Shown here: positions 1-9,692 of the stretch, one piece after another
How positions within the stretch are numbered: the first letter of the stretch is position 1
Layout of the letters: each line of letters opens with the position of its first letter
Assembly: GCA_964463485.1 (NCBI GenBank)
Contig: CAYXDO010000049.1
Location: 3,753-67,752 of the forward strand
Direction of reading: 5' to 3'
DNA length: 64,000 nt
Origin: CAYXDO01 sp964463485
Lineage (GTDB): Bacteria > Myxococcota > Kuafuiibacteriia > Kuafuiibacteriales > Kuafuiibacteriaceae
The notes under the pieces: generated by a model
Seen by the model: only the letters and a program-made list of their open reading frames with translations
Told to the model about the DNA's origin: nothing
The model's database searches: none
Made by a program: the position numbers and the translations under genes

Positions 1-1353
1 GCGGTCCCCCTGCGGCGCAGGCTCCTTCCGCACTCCGCGTTCGAGCATCGCCTCGACGAAGCCTGTTTGCATCGCGGGCGCGACGCTGAATTCACGATCC
101 TCCGGATCCACGTCGAGGCCGGTGGCGTCGAATCGGTGGAGCGAGCGCTCACCGAACCGATTGGCGCACGCGACCTCATCGCCAGCTACGCGCCAGGTGA
201 GTACGAGTTGATCGCATTCGATTCGGGATCCGGTAATCGCGTAGCAGAGGAGATCGAGCAGAGACTCGACGCGGCCAAGATCGAGCATCGAGTCGGCTTG
301 GCCGCGTTTCCACGCGACGGAACGACGCCCGAGGAGCTGATCGAGAAGGCCTGCGCGGCCCTTCGCGGAGGTAGAAGCGTGGACTCGGAGCCGAGCGACA
401 TCATCGTAGAAGCTGAGTCCATGAAGAACCTGTACCGCCTGATCGATCGAGTCGCCCGCGGGAATATTTCGGTCCTCCTGCTCGGCCAAACCGGCGTCGG
501 GAAGGAGGTTGTGGCCGAGCGACTGCACCTGGCGTCTCCTCGGAGGGAGCGACCCTTCTTGCGACTCAACTGCGCCGCGCTCTCGGACTCCTTGTTCGAG
601 TCCGAGCTGTTCGGATACGAGAAGGGAGCATTCACCGGCGCGACGAGTCCGAAAAAGGGACTTCTCGAGAACGCCGACGGGGGAACCGTCTTCCTCGACG
701 AGCTCGGTGAGATGCCAATTCACATTCAGGCCAAGCTCCTGAGAGTCATCGAGCAGAAGAAGGTAATGAGAGTGGGGGGCCTGGAGGCCCGCGACATCGA
801 CGTGCGCTTCGTGTCCGCGACGAACCGCAACTTGGAGGACGCAGCTTCCGAGGGTGCGTTCCGCTCGGATTTGTATTTCCGGCTGAATGGAGTCACTCTC
901 GACATCCCGCCCTTGGCCGAGCGGCGGGAAGAAATCGAGGGCCTCGCTCGGTTCTTCGTCGCCAAGGCGTGCAAGGACATGGGGTTCACGAAGGCGCCCA
1001 CCATCACGCCGCGCGCCTTGGTTCGCCTGCTCGAGTATGCGTGGCCGGGGAATATCCGGGAGCTCCGCAACATGATGGAGCGCGCTGTGCTTCTGGCCTC
1101 GGACGATCGGATTGATCTCGAGCACCTACCCATCGACAAGCTCTCCACTGCTTGGCGCCCTGCGGCGAAGCCTGACCCGCTCGAGCTCGAACCGTTGGAG
1201 GACGAACGAGCCAAGATTCAGGCCGCCATCGAACGCTGTGGCGGCAATCAGAGTCGGGCGGCCGAGCTCCTTGGGTTCTCGCGCCGTACTCTCTCCAAAA
1301 AGCTCGACAAACACCAGCTCCCACGACCGTTGAAGGACGCCCGACGCCCGTGA
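1..1353 (+). CDS. Sigma-54-dependent transcriptional activator (5' end outside window)
   Basis: The frame is open from base 1, so the gene begins upstream; a TTG at 67 is only an internal candidate start. The first ~115 residues look like a degenerate nucleotide-cyclase/GGDEF-like sensory fold. The AAA+ domain follows: Walker A (GQTGVGKE), the sigma-54 contact loop GAFTGA, Walker B (GGTVFLDELGE) and an arginine-finger region. The C-terminus is a Fis-type helix-turn-helix (NQSRAAELLGFSRRTLSKKL). It should bind upstream activating sequences and remodel sigma-54 holoenzyme. Its stop overlaps the start of the next kinase gene (GTGA, 4 bp), so the two are probably co-translated and functionally linked. 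An FHA domain is usual in myxobacterial relatives and would lie in the missing part; that is inference. Confidence 0.93.
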   Translation, partial: AVPLRRRLLPHSAFEHRLDEACLHRGRDAEFTILRIHVEAGGVESVERALTEPIGARDLIASYAPGEYELIAFDSGSGNRVAEEIEQRLDAAKIEHRVGLAAFPRDGTTPEELIEKACAALRGGRSVDSEPSDIIVEAESMKNLYRLIDRVARGNISVLLLGQTGVGKEVVAERLHLASPRRERPFLRLNCAALSDSLFESELFGYEKGAFTGATSPKKGLLENADGGTVFLDELGEMPIHIQAKLLRVIEQKKVMRVGGLEARDIDVRFVSATNRNLEDAASEGAFRSDLYFRLNGVTLDIPPLAERREEIEGLARFFVAKACKDMGFTKAPTITPRALVRLLEYAWPGNIRELRNMMERAVLLASDDRIDLEHLPIDKLSTAWRPAAKPDPLELEPLEDERAKIQAAIERCGGNQSRAAELLGFSRRTLSKKLDKHQLPRPLKDARRP

Positions 1354-2972
1354 GCGCTCCGGTCTTTCCTCGCTCGTTTGGGGCCTTCGTGCTTCTCGGA
1401 CGACTTGGAGGCGGGGCGATGGGGAGCATCTTCGCGGCCCGACCTCGCGCCCACACTTCGGAGCTACCGCCGCGGCTCGCGATCAAGTGTCTCCGCTCCG
1501 AGCTCTCTGGAGATCCTGCGTTCGAGCGCCGCTTTCGCCATGAAGCCGCCCTGGCGATCGCGATCGATGCTCCCGGCATCGTGAGAATGTTCGAGCTCGG
1601 GAAACACGAAGGCGAGTTGTATCTCGCCATGGAGCTCGTCGAGGGATGGCCGTGCTCCGCGTTGCTCGCGGCGCTGCGCGAGAAGAAAATTAGCCTCCCC
1701 GTCGATGTCGCAGTCTCCGTATTCAGGGGCTTGCTCGAAGGACTCGTGTCGCTCCACGGGGCCTGCGATCCAGACACGCAGGCGCCGCTGTTCGCGGTGC
1801 ATCGGGACCTTTCGCCGCGCAACTTCCTCATCGGTACGCATGGCGAAGTCACCATCGTCGATCTCGGGCTCGGCCGTTCGGAGCTTCAGGACTGGCTCAC
1901 TCGGACGGGACGGACGATGGGCTCTCCCGGGTACATGGCACCCGAGCAGGTGCGTACGTCGCACGTGGACTCACGAGCGGACATTTACGCGGCGGGAGTG
2001 ACTCTGTTCGAGCTTCTCACTCGCGAGCCGTACATCGCTCGGGGCAGCTACGCGGAAATGTTGGAGGCCCAGCGAAATCCAAAGCTCCGAGTGCCATCGT
2101 CGATTCGCAGCGACGTGCCCAAGGAGATCGACGAGCTCCTGGCGAGGACACTGGCGCCCAACCCAGATGATAGGTTCGCCTCCGCGCGCGAGGCGCTCGA
2201 CGCGGCACCTTCAGGGAGCGCGAAGAGCGAGCTTGCGACCTTCTGCCTCTCGCTCCTTGGCCCGTCACCGGCCTTCGCTGATTTGCAATCCGACGTCGAA
2301 CCCGAGCCAGAACCCACCCAAGTCTTTGCTCGAAGGAGTCTCACCGTCGAGACCGCGCCGACCTTGGTAGCCTCCGACCCTCGCGCCGCAACCAAGACGA
2401 TGTCTGCGCCTGCTCAGGACCCCGCCACGCCGGTGGTCGACCCCCGGAGCTCTCCGGCTCGCGATCCTGCCTCCGGCGCCGCGAGCTCTCAGCCGCAGGG
2501 CGTGCCCGGGAAGAGCTGGGGATCCCTGGCCCTCGTGGCCGTGGGCAGCGGCGCGGTCGGCTCAGTTCTCACGGCCGTCGTGCTTCTCGCGGCTCGGCCG
2601 ACGACCAACGCGATCGTGGCCGACCCTCTGGATGAGTCGCCCACGGTCACCGCCACGCGTCGAGACCCCGCGCCGGGGCGCGGCACAGAGCCTCCACCCC
2701 CCTCTATGCCGCGTACTCGGCCCGTTCGCCCTGAAGCGCCGCGTCGAACCGCGGCTGACGGGCCCTCTACTCCGGCGAACGCCTCAAAGACCGTGGCGGA
2801 GCTCGCGCGCGACCTCTCGCAGCGGGCCGAAACGCTAAAGCGCGAAAGACCAGCGCACGCCGCCGAAATCGACGAGCTCTTGGCGGACATCGCGATGTGG
2901 TCGGCGTCCAAGGAGGATCGAGTCCACGCCGAGCTTGCGCGTATCGGCGACCGATTGTCCCAGCTCGAGTGA
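1350..2972 (+). CDS. Membrane-anchored Ser/Thr protein kinase
   Basis: A GTG start sits inside the preceding stop (4-bp overlap). The N-terminal ~275 residues are a Hanks-type kinase: glycine loop GRLGGGAMGS, catalytic Lys46 (AIKC), catalytic loop HRDLSPRN, a DLG metal-binding motif in place of DFG, and APE-equivalent MAPEQ. A proline-rich linker (~280-390) leads to one hydrophobic segment (SLALVAVGSGAVGSVLTAVV, ~395-415) and a ~120-residue external tail ending in a helical Arg/Glu-rich segment. The layout, including the helical tail, matches the kinase at 27159-29042. The C-terminal part is probably the periplasmic sensor. Substrates are unknown; the overlapping sigma-54 activator is the obvious candidate. 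Confidence 0.93.
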   Translation: MSAPVFPRSFGAFVLLGRLGGGAMGSIFAARPRAHTSELPPRLAIKCLRSELSGDPAFERRFRHEAALAIAIDAPGIVRMFELGKHEGELYLAMELVEGWPCSALLAALREKKISLPVDVAVSVFRGLLEGLVSLHGACDPDTQAPLFAVHRDLSPRNFLIGTHGEVTIVDLGLGRSELQDWLTRTGRTMGSPGYMAPEQVRTSHVDSRADIYAAGVTLFELLTREPYIARGSYAEMLEAQRNPKLRVPSSIRSDVPKEIDELLARTLAPNPDDRFASAREALDAAPSGSAKSELATFCLSLLGPSPAFADLQSDVEPEPEPTQVFARRSLTVETAPTLVASDPRAATKTMSAPAQDPATPVVDPRSSPARDPASGAASSQPQGVPGKSWGSLALVAVGSGAVGSVLTAVVLLAARPTTNAIVADPLDESPTVTATRRDPAPGRGTEPPPPSMPRTRPVRPEAPRRTAADGPSTPANASKTVAELARDLSQRAETLKRERPAHAAEIDELLADIAMWSASKEDRVHAELARIGDRLSQLE

Positions 2973-3088
2973 GTGCGACATGACGAGAGCGGGAGCGGCA
3001 CGGACTTCGCCCTCCTTCGCGAACCTGGGTGAGTCTCGGACTCGTACTTTGCGTCAAGGCCGTACCAACTCAGCCGCAGCGTCTCGGG

Positions 3089-3874
3089 TCATTCCTCGCA
3101 GGTTGGACAGCCGATGCCCGGCCTGGCCAGACAGAAACACGATCTCGCCGAGCTGAGAATCACCGCGCTCACGATTCCCGTGGTCACGACGACCGCACCC
3201 ACGCCGATCCAAGGCCATAAGCTTGGGCGCTTTTCAAGCGCGACGCGGACTTCCTGCGCCGAACCTGCGATGAGTGTCGAGTACACTTCAGCCGACTCGT
3301 ATCCGGCGGCTCGGGCGACGATCCGAGCTCGACCCGGCCGCACGAACCTCGACCCACCCACAAACGAGTGAACCTCGACACCGCTCACCTCGACTTCGGC
3401 GTCGGAGGGCGTCGTGACCACGACGAGCATCGCGAGCTTCGAGAAGCCAGCGTCATCGAGCACCCTCGAGAGTCCAGCTTCGATCTCCTCGTCCGCGCGA
3501 TCTGATGCGAGTCGTCGCGTTACCGAGCCGAGCACCCGGCGAGCCTTCACGTCGAGAAGCTGCGCGCGAAACAACAGCGGTGACACTCTCCCCTGAAGCA
3601 CGACGACGAGCCCGTATTTGACGCCGAACCGATCGAGTCGGGAAGCCAAGCAACCGACATCCGGTCCGCAGTCGAGGATACGAGCCTCGGCCGTCTCCTC
3701 GACGAACAGCGCCTCACTCGGAACCACGCTGAGTTGGGGACGAAATTCAACCGCCCTCGAAAGCGCCAAGAGCACGGCAGACTCCGTGATGGTCGCAGTG
3801 TCGACGACGCGCGACACGAGCGCCAGCCGTTCGGTCGGTGCGCAGGCGAGGAGCGCCAATAGAGTCAGAGTCAA
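3089..3874 (-). CDS. PEGA-domain lipoprotein with C-terminal membrane segment
   Basis: The start is a TTG preceded by TGAGGATCGG, which also contains the stop of the upstream gene at 3882, so the pair is an operon. The N-terminus is a short lipoprotein signal (LLALLAC, lipid Cys at residue 10). Residues ~30-140 carry the myxobacterial 'C-x2-D-x2-CL' alpha/beta domain with no firm function. Residues ~145-215 form a PEGA-like beta-sandwich (VVTTPSDAEVEVSGVEV). A hydrophobic helix (IGVGAVVVTTGIVSAVIL) and a Cys-rich tail end the protein. The architecture equals that of the protein at 30568-31365, also next to a kinase and a lipoprotein. An envelope role is inferred. Confidence 0.85.
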   Translation of the reverse strand: MTLTLLALLACAPTERLALVSRVVDTATITESAVLLALSRAVEFRPQLSVVPSEALFVEETAEARILDCGPDVGCLASRLDRFGVKYGLVVVLQGRVSPLLFRAQLLDVKARRVLGSVTRRLASDRADEEIEAGLSRVLDDAGFSKLAMLVVVTTPSDAEVEVSGVEVHSFVGGSRFVRPGRARIVARAAGYESAEVYSTLIAGSAQEVRVALEKRPSLWPWIGVGAVVVTTGIVSAVILSSARSCFCLARPGIGCPTCEE

Positions 3875-3881
3875 CCGATCC

Positions 3882-6341
3882 TCACTCGACGCTGAACAGA
3901 CCCACGACGCCGTGGTCCGAGTGAACCATGTGACTCTGACCTACCGCCACGATCCCCTTGGGCGGCAATAAGGCGAGGTTCGAGCGCGCTGCGCCTGGCC
4001 TGAATACCGTGCCTCGCTCGAACGTCACGATGGGCGGGTTCGAAGCGAGCGCAGCGGTCGGCGCTTCGTCGCTCCCCCACGCAGAGATGCCAGCGGCCCG
4101 CATCGGGTCTTCGGACCAAACTCGGCCGGCCAGCCGAAAGGCTAGCGTGGCCTCCTGGATGCTCCCAACACCAAGCTCGCGGATGCGCTCGGAGGTCATC
4201 ACGCTGAGTCGATCCGGACACGACGCCGCGATGGCCTCGAGCTCCGGGGGACTCGCACGATCTTCGACCGTGAAGCCCGTCGGATCCGTCTTGGACAGCA
4301 TATCCTCTTCGACCACTGCGCCGTCCGGTCCCAAATGGACTCGGGCGAGTGTGCCGGGACCCGACATCCAAACCACCCCGAGCGACGCGGTAGCCGCCGA
4401 GTACCCGTGCGCGATTTCTTTCACCACCGGATTTTCGGGACCTCGAACCTCGAATACGACGCCTGATTTGCTGATCAGTACCGCGCGGTCGGACCCGAGC
4501 GCTACTCCCTGGGCAAAACCGGCGACTGGGAGTTCGAGCGTGCTCACCACGAGGGCGCTGTCGGGATCCACGAAGTGTACTCTCGACCTGTCGCTGGCGG
4601 TTTCGACGAGCCAGACGAGCTTCGAGGTGAGGGCGAGGTCGTAGGTGGCAAGCTCCGGTAGACCCGTGATTGCTGTCTGGTCGGCCCTGAATTGCGAACA
4701 CTCGGTCGCTCCCGGGAGGGTCGAGTAGGTGACCATCGACCGGCCGCCCGTAAATGCAAGTGCCTTTCCTCCCCACGGAGTCATCGCCCTGTAGGTGAGT
4801 TTTCCGTCCGATCCGTACACCCGTGCGAACTCTCGGCCCCCGAGGCTGGCGTAGAGGGCATGAGATTTCGCTTCGAGGACCCTGACGTCGCCGATCGCGA
4901 CGAGCCGATCGAGAGCCTCTGGCACCTCGGGAAATAGTCGCTCGAGCCGGCCTCCGAGTCGACGCACCGTCGCGTCGAAATCGATGTCCAAGACGTCTGC
5001 GCCATCACGGAGGACGATCCTCAAACCGGTCGGCAACGTCGTGATCGAATCACAGGTGGCGCCCGGCGTCGCATCCAAGACGGACAAGGCAAACTCCGGC
5101 TCGGGAGTCACTCGGAGCACGAGCGAGCGTTTTTCCGCCGGGTCGGACCTCGCGCGCGCCGAGCCGCAAGCAACCAGCTCCGCGGGGCCAAGAGAGGCGG
5201 CCTCGTCGATGAATTCCAGATCCAACTCGAGCCCCGAAAACGAGAGCGAGGGTGAGTCGGAACCCGCCAGGCAGCGCCAACCTGAGTCGTCCCGAACGAG
5301 CACGTGACCAGACCCCAGCACCGCGAACGCAGCCGACGAAGACCGAGTGAGTGCGACCACCGGAGCATTCCCGAGGGTTGGACACTCACTCCCGTCGATG
5401 GGTTCCTTCCGACATGACTCGCTCGAGCAGCGGAAAATGGCGGGCTCCTTGGCATTCAGCCCCAGTCGTTGGCGTCCGGCGAGCAAGATCGAACCCTCAG
5501 CGACCTCCAGGTGCTCGGGCTCGAGGCTAGGAAACTCCGGAAGCGAGGAGACTCCGGTACTCTCGAGCCGCGAATACCGAATCGTCCCACCCGCCGGAAC
5601 ACTCTCGAACGCCGCGAGCACCGCGCCGCCTTCGAGCGCGAGCGCACCGAGGACGTCTCCCCGCGCAGGCTCCAAGGCGGTCGCGATGGCTTCGCGATCC
5701 GAGCTTGCTTCCAAAAAGAAGCCAGGACCGACCCCAAAGACCGAACCGGAGCTCGATGCAGTCAAGTGCTGAAACGCCAGCGTGCCCGCGATGGGACAGA
5801 CGCGCAGGTTCGACTCCGGACCGATTTCTGGAGGATTGCATGCGCAGGTGCCAGCCAGACCGATGGAGACCTCCGATCGAACTCTCTTCACGAGCGCGAG
5901 GTCCTCAATCTCCGACTCTCCCGACGTGTCGAAGCGAAAAAGCCTCGCTTCCCCAAACTCGGGGATCGCACAGCGAGAACCTCCCAGCCCGACGAACGGT
6001 GCGGTGATGTCAGGTACCAGACAACGTCCGCAGCCCCTCAAATCCGGATCCGACGTGCGACTCACCTCTATCGAGTCCAAGGCGAGGGGAGCGCCAAAGG
6101 GATCCGCGAATTGGTCTCGCCGGAACTCGAAGGTAATGGCTCGGTCCCCTACCTCTGACTCCACTCGCAGAGTCGGTCGCTCGGCGATCTTACCTACCTC
6201 CTTCAAGACCCCGTCTCCAGACACGACGGCGAAGACGACCAGATCCGAGCTCACCACTATCCTCGAGACGTCATCGCCGCACCCGAGGAAGCAGACGAGG
6301 GCCGAGGCGCAGACCCACGGCCATCTCATCGAGCCTGACAT
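3882..6341 (-). CDS. Large lipoprotein, probably beta-propeller-like
   Basis: Start chosen at the ATG giving MSGSMRWPWVCASALVCF followed by LGC, a clean lipobox, with AGGATGG about 9 bases upstream; the open frame continues 18 codons further without a better start. The 819-residue product is rich in short beta-strand repeats, scattered Cys pairs (CGRC, CACN) and phrases typical of propeller blades (VLAAFESVPAGG, VYGSDGKLTYRAM). No catalytic motif was seen. It is translated just ahead of the PEGA lipoprotein (8 bp to that start codon). The lipoprotein at 29056-30555 resembles it and lies in an equivalent kinase/PEGA context, so a shared outer-envelope module is likely. Function unknown. Confidence 0.82.
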   Translation of the reverse strand: MSGSMRWPWVCASALVCFLGCGDDVSRIVVSSDLVVFAVVSGDGVLKEVGKIAERPTLRVESEVGDRAITFEFRRDQFADPFGAPLALDSIEVSRTSDPDLRGCGRCLVPDITAPFVGLGGSRCAIPEFGEARLFRFDTSGESEIEDLALVKRVRSEVSIGLAGTCACNPPEIGPESNLRVCPIAGTLAFQHLTASSSGSVFGVGPGFFLEASSDREAIATALEPARGDVLGALALEGGAVLAAFESVPAGGTIRYSRLESTGVSSLPEFPSLEPEHLEVAEGSILLAGRQRLGLNAKEPAIFRCSSESCRKEPIDGSECPTLGNAPVVALTRSSSAAFAVLGSGHVLVRDDSGWRCLAGSDSPSLSFSGLELDLEFIDEAASLGPAELVACGSARARSDPAEKRSLVLRVTPEPEFALSVLDATPGATCDSITTLPTGLRIVLRDGADVLDIDFDATVRRLGGRLERLFPEVPEALDRLVAIGDVRVLEAKSHALYASLGGREFARVYGSDGKLTYRAMTPWGGKALAFTGGRSMVTYSTLPGATECSQFRADQTAITGLPELATYDLALTSKLVWLVETASDRSRVHFVDPDSALVVSTLELPVAGFAQGVALGSDRAVLISKSGVVFEVRGPENPVVKEIAHGYSAATASLGVVWMSGPGTLARVHLGPDGAVVEEDMLSKTDPTGFTVEDRASPPELEAIAASCPDRLSVMTSERIRELGVGSIQEATLAFRLAGRVWSEDPMRAAGISAWGSDEAPTAALASNPPIVTFERGTVFRPGAARSNLALLPPKGIVAVGQSHMVHSDHGVVGLFSVE

Positions 6342-6443
6342 GGCGCCATCCTGCCTGCGTTTTCTCGGAATGCCCAGCCTGTACGGCGTGCGCATCTTTC
6401 CATGCAGCCCGAATCTGGAGCCTCTCGAGCGCCGAGGAATTGG

Positions 6444-9278
6444 TCATTTGTAGATTTTGCACCGAACGAGGAACGACTCCCAACTCTCCTTCCCGAACAC
6501 CTTGTCACCGACGAAGCCGCCGATCATACAAGCCACTCCTACCGCGGCGACGACCGGGGCCGCGGGTCCAAACAACGGCGACACCGCCAGAATCCCACCG
6601 CCCACCGCGGAGACTCCCTTCGAAACAGCGCCGGCCGTGTCCCCTTCCTTGGCATCCTGGCAGGCCGCCACAGCGTCCGAGAAGGCTCCGATCACCGCTC
6701 CGACGGAGCCGAAGATCTTACCGGCTACGCCGGCGAGCTTGGACTTGGCGAGCACACTGATCACCTCGAGGGCACCTTCACCCGCTGAGAAGATCGACGA
6801 CGCAAACGATCGGCGTGCCTCGGGCGTGTCGAAGCCACTCGTCGCGGCCCCCAAGAGCGACACGGCCGTCGTGAACATCGAGAGCTTGCCGTTGGCGTTC
6901 AAGCCTTCGACGATCTTGATCGCTTTGCCGAGCTCCGGATTCTTGATGGCCATGCCCCTCAACGCGCGCAGGATCTTGCCCGGGTTGTTGGCAAAGTCCT
7001 TCGAGTCCCCGTACAGCTCGGTGAGTTGGCTGATCACTGCGGCAACGTTGCCGGAGCACGCGATCGAGTCCGGATCCATGCCCAGGGCCTCGAGCGCAGC
7101 CCTGACCGCGGTGGTTTGACCGTCCCTCGACGCGGCGCGCCAGCGCTGACCAGCGCCGAGCTCGATCTCGCGAGCCGCCATTTCTTTGATCAGTTGGTCC
7201 GCGAGCGCCGGATCCGCGAGCCGCAGCTTGGAGAGCTCGCGGGCGAGCGTTTCGTCGGCCTGCTTGCCCCGGCCAGTGGCTCGAAGGAGCTCGAGCGATC
7301 TGCGGAAGGCCGGTGAGCCCACTCGCGCATAGATCTCCCTGGCTCGTCCGGGCCATCCCGAACTCTTGGCGACCTCCCCGAAGATTCGAGCGACTTCGTC
7401 CTGGAGCTCGGAGTCATTCGCCAGCGACTTTCCCCAAGATTCCAGTTTCGCCCCGTCGATCTTCTTGGCCATCTCCGGGTTGGCATTAATCGAGAGAGCC
7501 TTCAGATAGTCTCGATAGTCTTCGAGCTTCTTCAAGAGCTTCGGGTTCGCTCCGGTCTCTCGAAGGGTCTTGATCTCCCTCTCGAGGGCCTGGAAGCACT
7601 TCGGTCCGTTTTCATCGAGCTCGCGAGAGAACTTCGTGGCGTCGTAGGAGCCGAAGTACTCATCGTCGAGGAGCTTGCGCGAGAGGTCGCTCGTCCCGTC
7701 GCTCTTGCCGTGAAGCGCGAGGTAGCGCGCCACCTGGTCTCGCTCGGCCTCGGAGAGGTCTCCCCAGTTACTCACGAGGTCACGCGCCATCGCCGCGCGC
7801 GTCTTCGAGTCGCGGGCGGAGAGGAACGCGAGCTTGTCCTGAGTATCGAGCTGATCGAGCAGGCGCCCGCAGCCGGGCATGGTGATGCTGTCGCGCAGCG
7901 CCATCACGCAGTCCGATTTGTTTGGATTCGACGACGAACCGCTCTCGAGCATTCTCTTGACGAGTTTGGCGCGCTCGTGGTCGTCGAGCTGAGTTACGGC
8001 CTGGGAGAACACCGCGCCCGTCCCATTCGACCCGGATTCCCAGATGGCGATCAACTCATCGGTGCGAAGCCATGCCTGCATTTTCGCGAGGGCCTTGGCC
8101 GAGTCTTCGACGCCAACATGAGTCCGGAGCGTGCGAAGGGCGATCGATCTCACCTGAGTCGCGTCGGCCCCTTCGGTGGAGGCGATCGACGCGAGGGTGT
8201 CGAGGAGGTCGGCAGAGGGCGACTTGACCGCGGCGCTCTTCTCGAGGGCTTCGGCGACCAAGCGCGGTTGCTTCTGGGCGCACTCGACCAGCGCGGCCCG
8301 GGCCTCGGCGCTTCCTGACCCACCGTCACGAACGCGATCGCACAGCGCTGCGATCGCGGCGCTGTCCCCCGAGCGCGCGCGCTCGGTCAACGCCTTGACT
8401 TCGGCAAGCGCTCGGCTCGTGGACGAGTCCACGGAGTACGGGGCCAAGTCTCGCCGAAGCTCCGGATCATTGGTCTCGAGCGCGATCTTACGCAGGCGGC
8501 GCTCGGCCAGCGCCAGCGCCGTGGGGTCCGCCTTCGAGTCACTTCGAAGCGCGTCCACGAGGGCCGCGAGCTCTCGGGCCGCGCGCGCATTGCCCGCGAG
8601 CGCGGAGCGCCCGAGCACGCTCTGCGCGGCCGAGCGGACTTCGGCGTCTGGGTCCTGTTGCGCGAGCTTCCGGACGAGCTCGAGGTCTTCATCCGCGAGC
8701 CGCTCCGGCTGCTTGGTGAAGATCGACGTGAGCACGTCGAGCGCGGCGAGCTTCTCCTTCGAGCTCCCGCCGAGCATGGATCGCAGCTCCTCTCGCGCGG
8801 CGAATGGCGCGTGAAAGTAGCCCATCTCGAAACGAACGAAGAACGACGCGAGGTCTTCGGTGAGGTTGGGTCGCAGAGCGTGGTAGTCGCTCGGATCGAG
8901 GTCGCTTCGCTTGGCCAGCGCCTTTGCCGCGGCGGCCTTCTGCTCCTTGGTCTTGGCGTTCTTGAGAGCCTGACGAGCCTCGAGGAGCTCGGTCGCCGGC
9001 TCCGAAGCCTCCGCGCAAAGGAGCGGTCGCCCGATTCGACTCGAAATCAGCCGCGACCGAAAATCCGAGACCAACTCGGGCGACACCGACGGCTGACCGT
9101 GGGACGACGGCGCCGGGTTGCGTGCCGGTCGGGGCTTCGTGGCAGAGGGTGCGACATAACGATCGCTGCCACCAGGAGCGCTCGGTGCCCGAGGTGCGCG
9201 TGCGAGTCGAAGCTCTGGTGCTCTGGGAGCCGCAGCGAGGCGCGGCAGCATGTACTGGAGGCCAGCGATCTTGTTCAT
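6444..9278 (-). CDS. Helical-repeat protein with Gly-rich hydrophobic C-terminus, unknown function
   Basis: The open frame extends to 9560, but the first 94 codons are Arg-rich and look non-coding; the ATG at 9278 (MNKIAGLQYMLPRL) is the likelier start, with AAAGG upstream. The 944-residue product is almost wholly alpha-helical. Residues ~120-350 contain HEAT-like pairs (LADEDLELVRKLAQQDPDAE, then RSAAQSVLGR) and much of the rest is TPR/HEAT-like. The last ~100 residues are Gly/Ala-rich hydrophobic helices (GKIFGSVGAVIGAF; VGGGILAVSPLFGPAAPVVAA) ending in a basic tail. There is no signal peptide. The tail resembles membrane-active or glycine-zipper segments, so a secreted or membrane-inserting effector is possible but unproven. 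Confidence 0.8.
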   Translation of the reverse strand: MNKIAGLQYMLPRLAAAPRAPELRLARAPRAPSAPGGSDRYVAPSATKPRPARNPAPSSHGQPSVSPELVSDFRSRLISSRIGRPLLCAEASEPATELLEARQALKNAKTKEQKAAAAKALAKRSDLDPSDYHALRPNLTEDLASFFVRFEMGYFHAPFAAREELRSMLGGSSKEKLAALDVLTSIFTKQPERLADEDLELVRKLAQQDPDAEVRSAAQSVLGRSALAGNARAARELAALVDALRSDSKADPTALALAERRLRKIALETNDPELRRDLAPYSVDSSTSRALAEVKALTERARSGDSAAIAALCDRVRDGGSGSAEARAALVECAQKQPRLVAEALEKSAAVKSPSADLLDTLASIASTEGADATQVRSIALRTLRTHVGVEDSAKALAKMQAWLRTDELIAIWESGSNGTGAVFSQAVTQLDDHERAKLVKRMLESGSSSNPNKSDCVMALRDSITMPGCGRLLDQLDTQDKLAFLSARDSKTRAAMARDLVSNWGDLSEAERDQVARYLALHGKSDGTSDLSRKLLDDEYFGSYDATKFSRELDENGPKCFQALEREIKTLRETGANPKLLKKLEDYRDYLKALSINANPEMAKKIDGAKLESWGKSLANDSELQDEVARIFGEVAKSSGWPGRAREIYARVGSPAFRRSLELLRATGRGKQADETLARELSKLRLADPALADQLIKEMAAREIELGAGQRWRAASRDGQTTAVRAALEALGMDPDSIACSGNVAAVISQLTELYGDSKDFANNPGKILRALRGMAIKNPELGKAIKIVEGLNANGKLSMFTTAVSLLGAATSGFDTPEARRSFASSIFSAGEGALEVISVLAKSKLAGVAGKIFGSVGAVIGAFSDAVAACQDAKEGDTAGAVSKGVSAVGGGILAVSPLFGPAAPVVAAVGVACMIGGFVGDKVFGKESWESFLVRCKIYK

Positions 9279-9577
9279 GACAGGGGCCTTTTCAATTGCG
9301 GTGCCAAACGCCTCGAGGCCCGATCGCACCACCGATCGGCCTCCGCGCAGCCCCAAGTTCCCACCCTGAGAAGGCCCAGTTCCCAGGGTGCGCCGCGCAC
9401 GGTCGGTTTGAGATCGCGACGCGAGCGTCGTTTTGCGACCACTACGGCCCCGCGCCTGCAACTCGTCCGACCCATGGTTCGCCATCGGCATCGGCCGCCT
9501 TCCGACGTGGGCCCGAAGCGCGGCTGCTTGCGCTCCCAGGGGTCCGCGAAGGCTACTCATTCTTGCCCGGGACCGCG

Positions 9578-9681
9578 GGCATCTTGCCTGCGGCTGCGTC
9601 GTACGAAGTGAGCCCTTCGGTCGCTGGTGCAGGCATCTTGCCTGCGGCTACGTCTTATGGAGTGAGTCCTTCGGTCGCTGG
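9578..9681. repeat. Two tandem 54-bp intergenic repeats with GGCATCTTGCC core
   Basis: Units begin at 9578 and 9632. Each starts GGCATCTTGCCTGCGGCT and ends TCGGTCGCTGG, with a few differences between. The core is nearly palindromic and resembles the GGCATCCTGCC core at 51446-51462, suggesting a dispersed intergenic element. It lies between the 3' end of the MNT-HEPN gene and the 5' region of the helical-repeat gene, both on the minus strand. Confidence 0.8.
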
Positions 9682-9692
9682 GACCCCCGAAC

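Noticed and set aside
9279..9560. 94-codon N-terminal extension of the helical-repeat protein
   Set aside because: Arg/Gly-rich with no conserved look; ATG 9278 is a better start.
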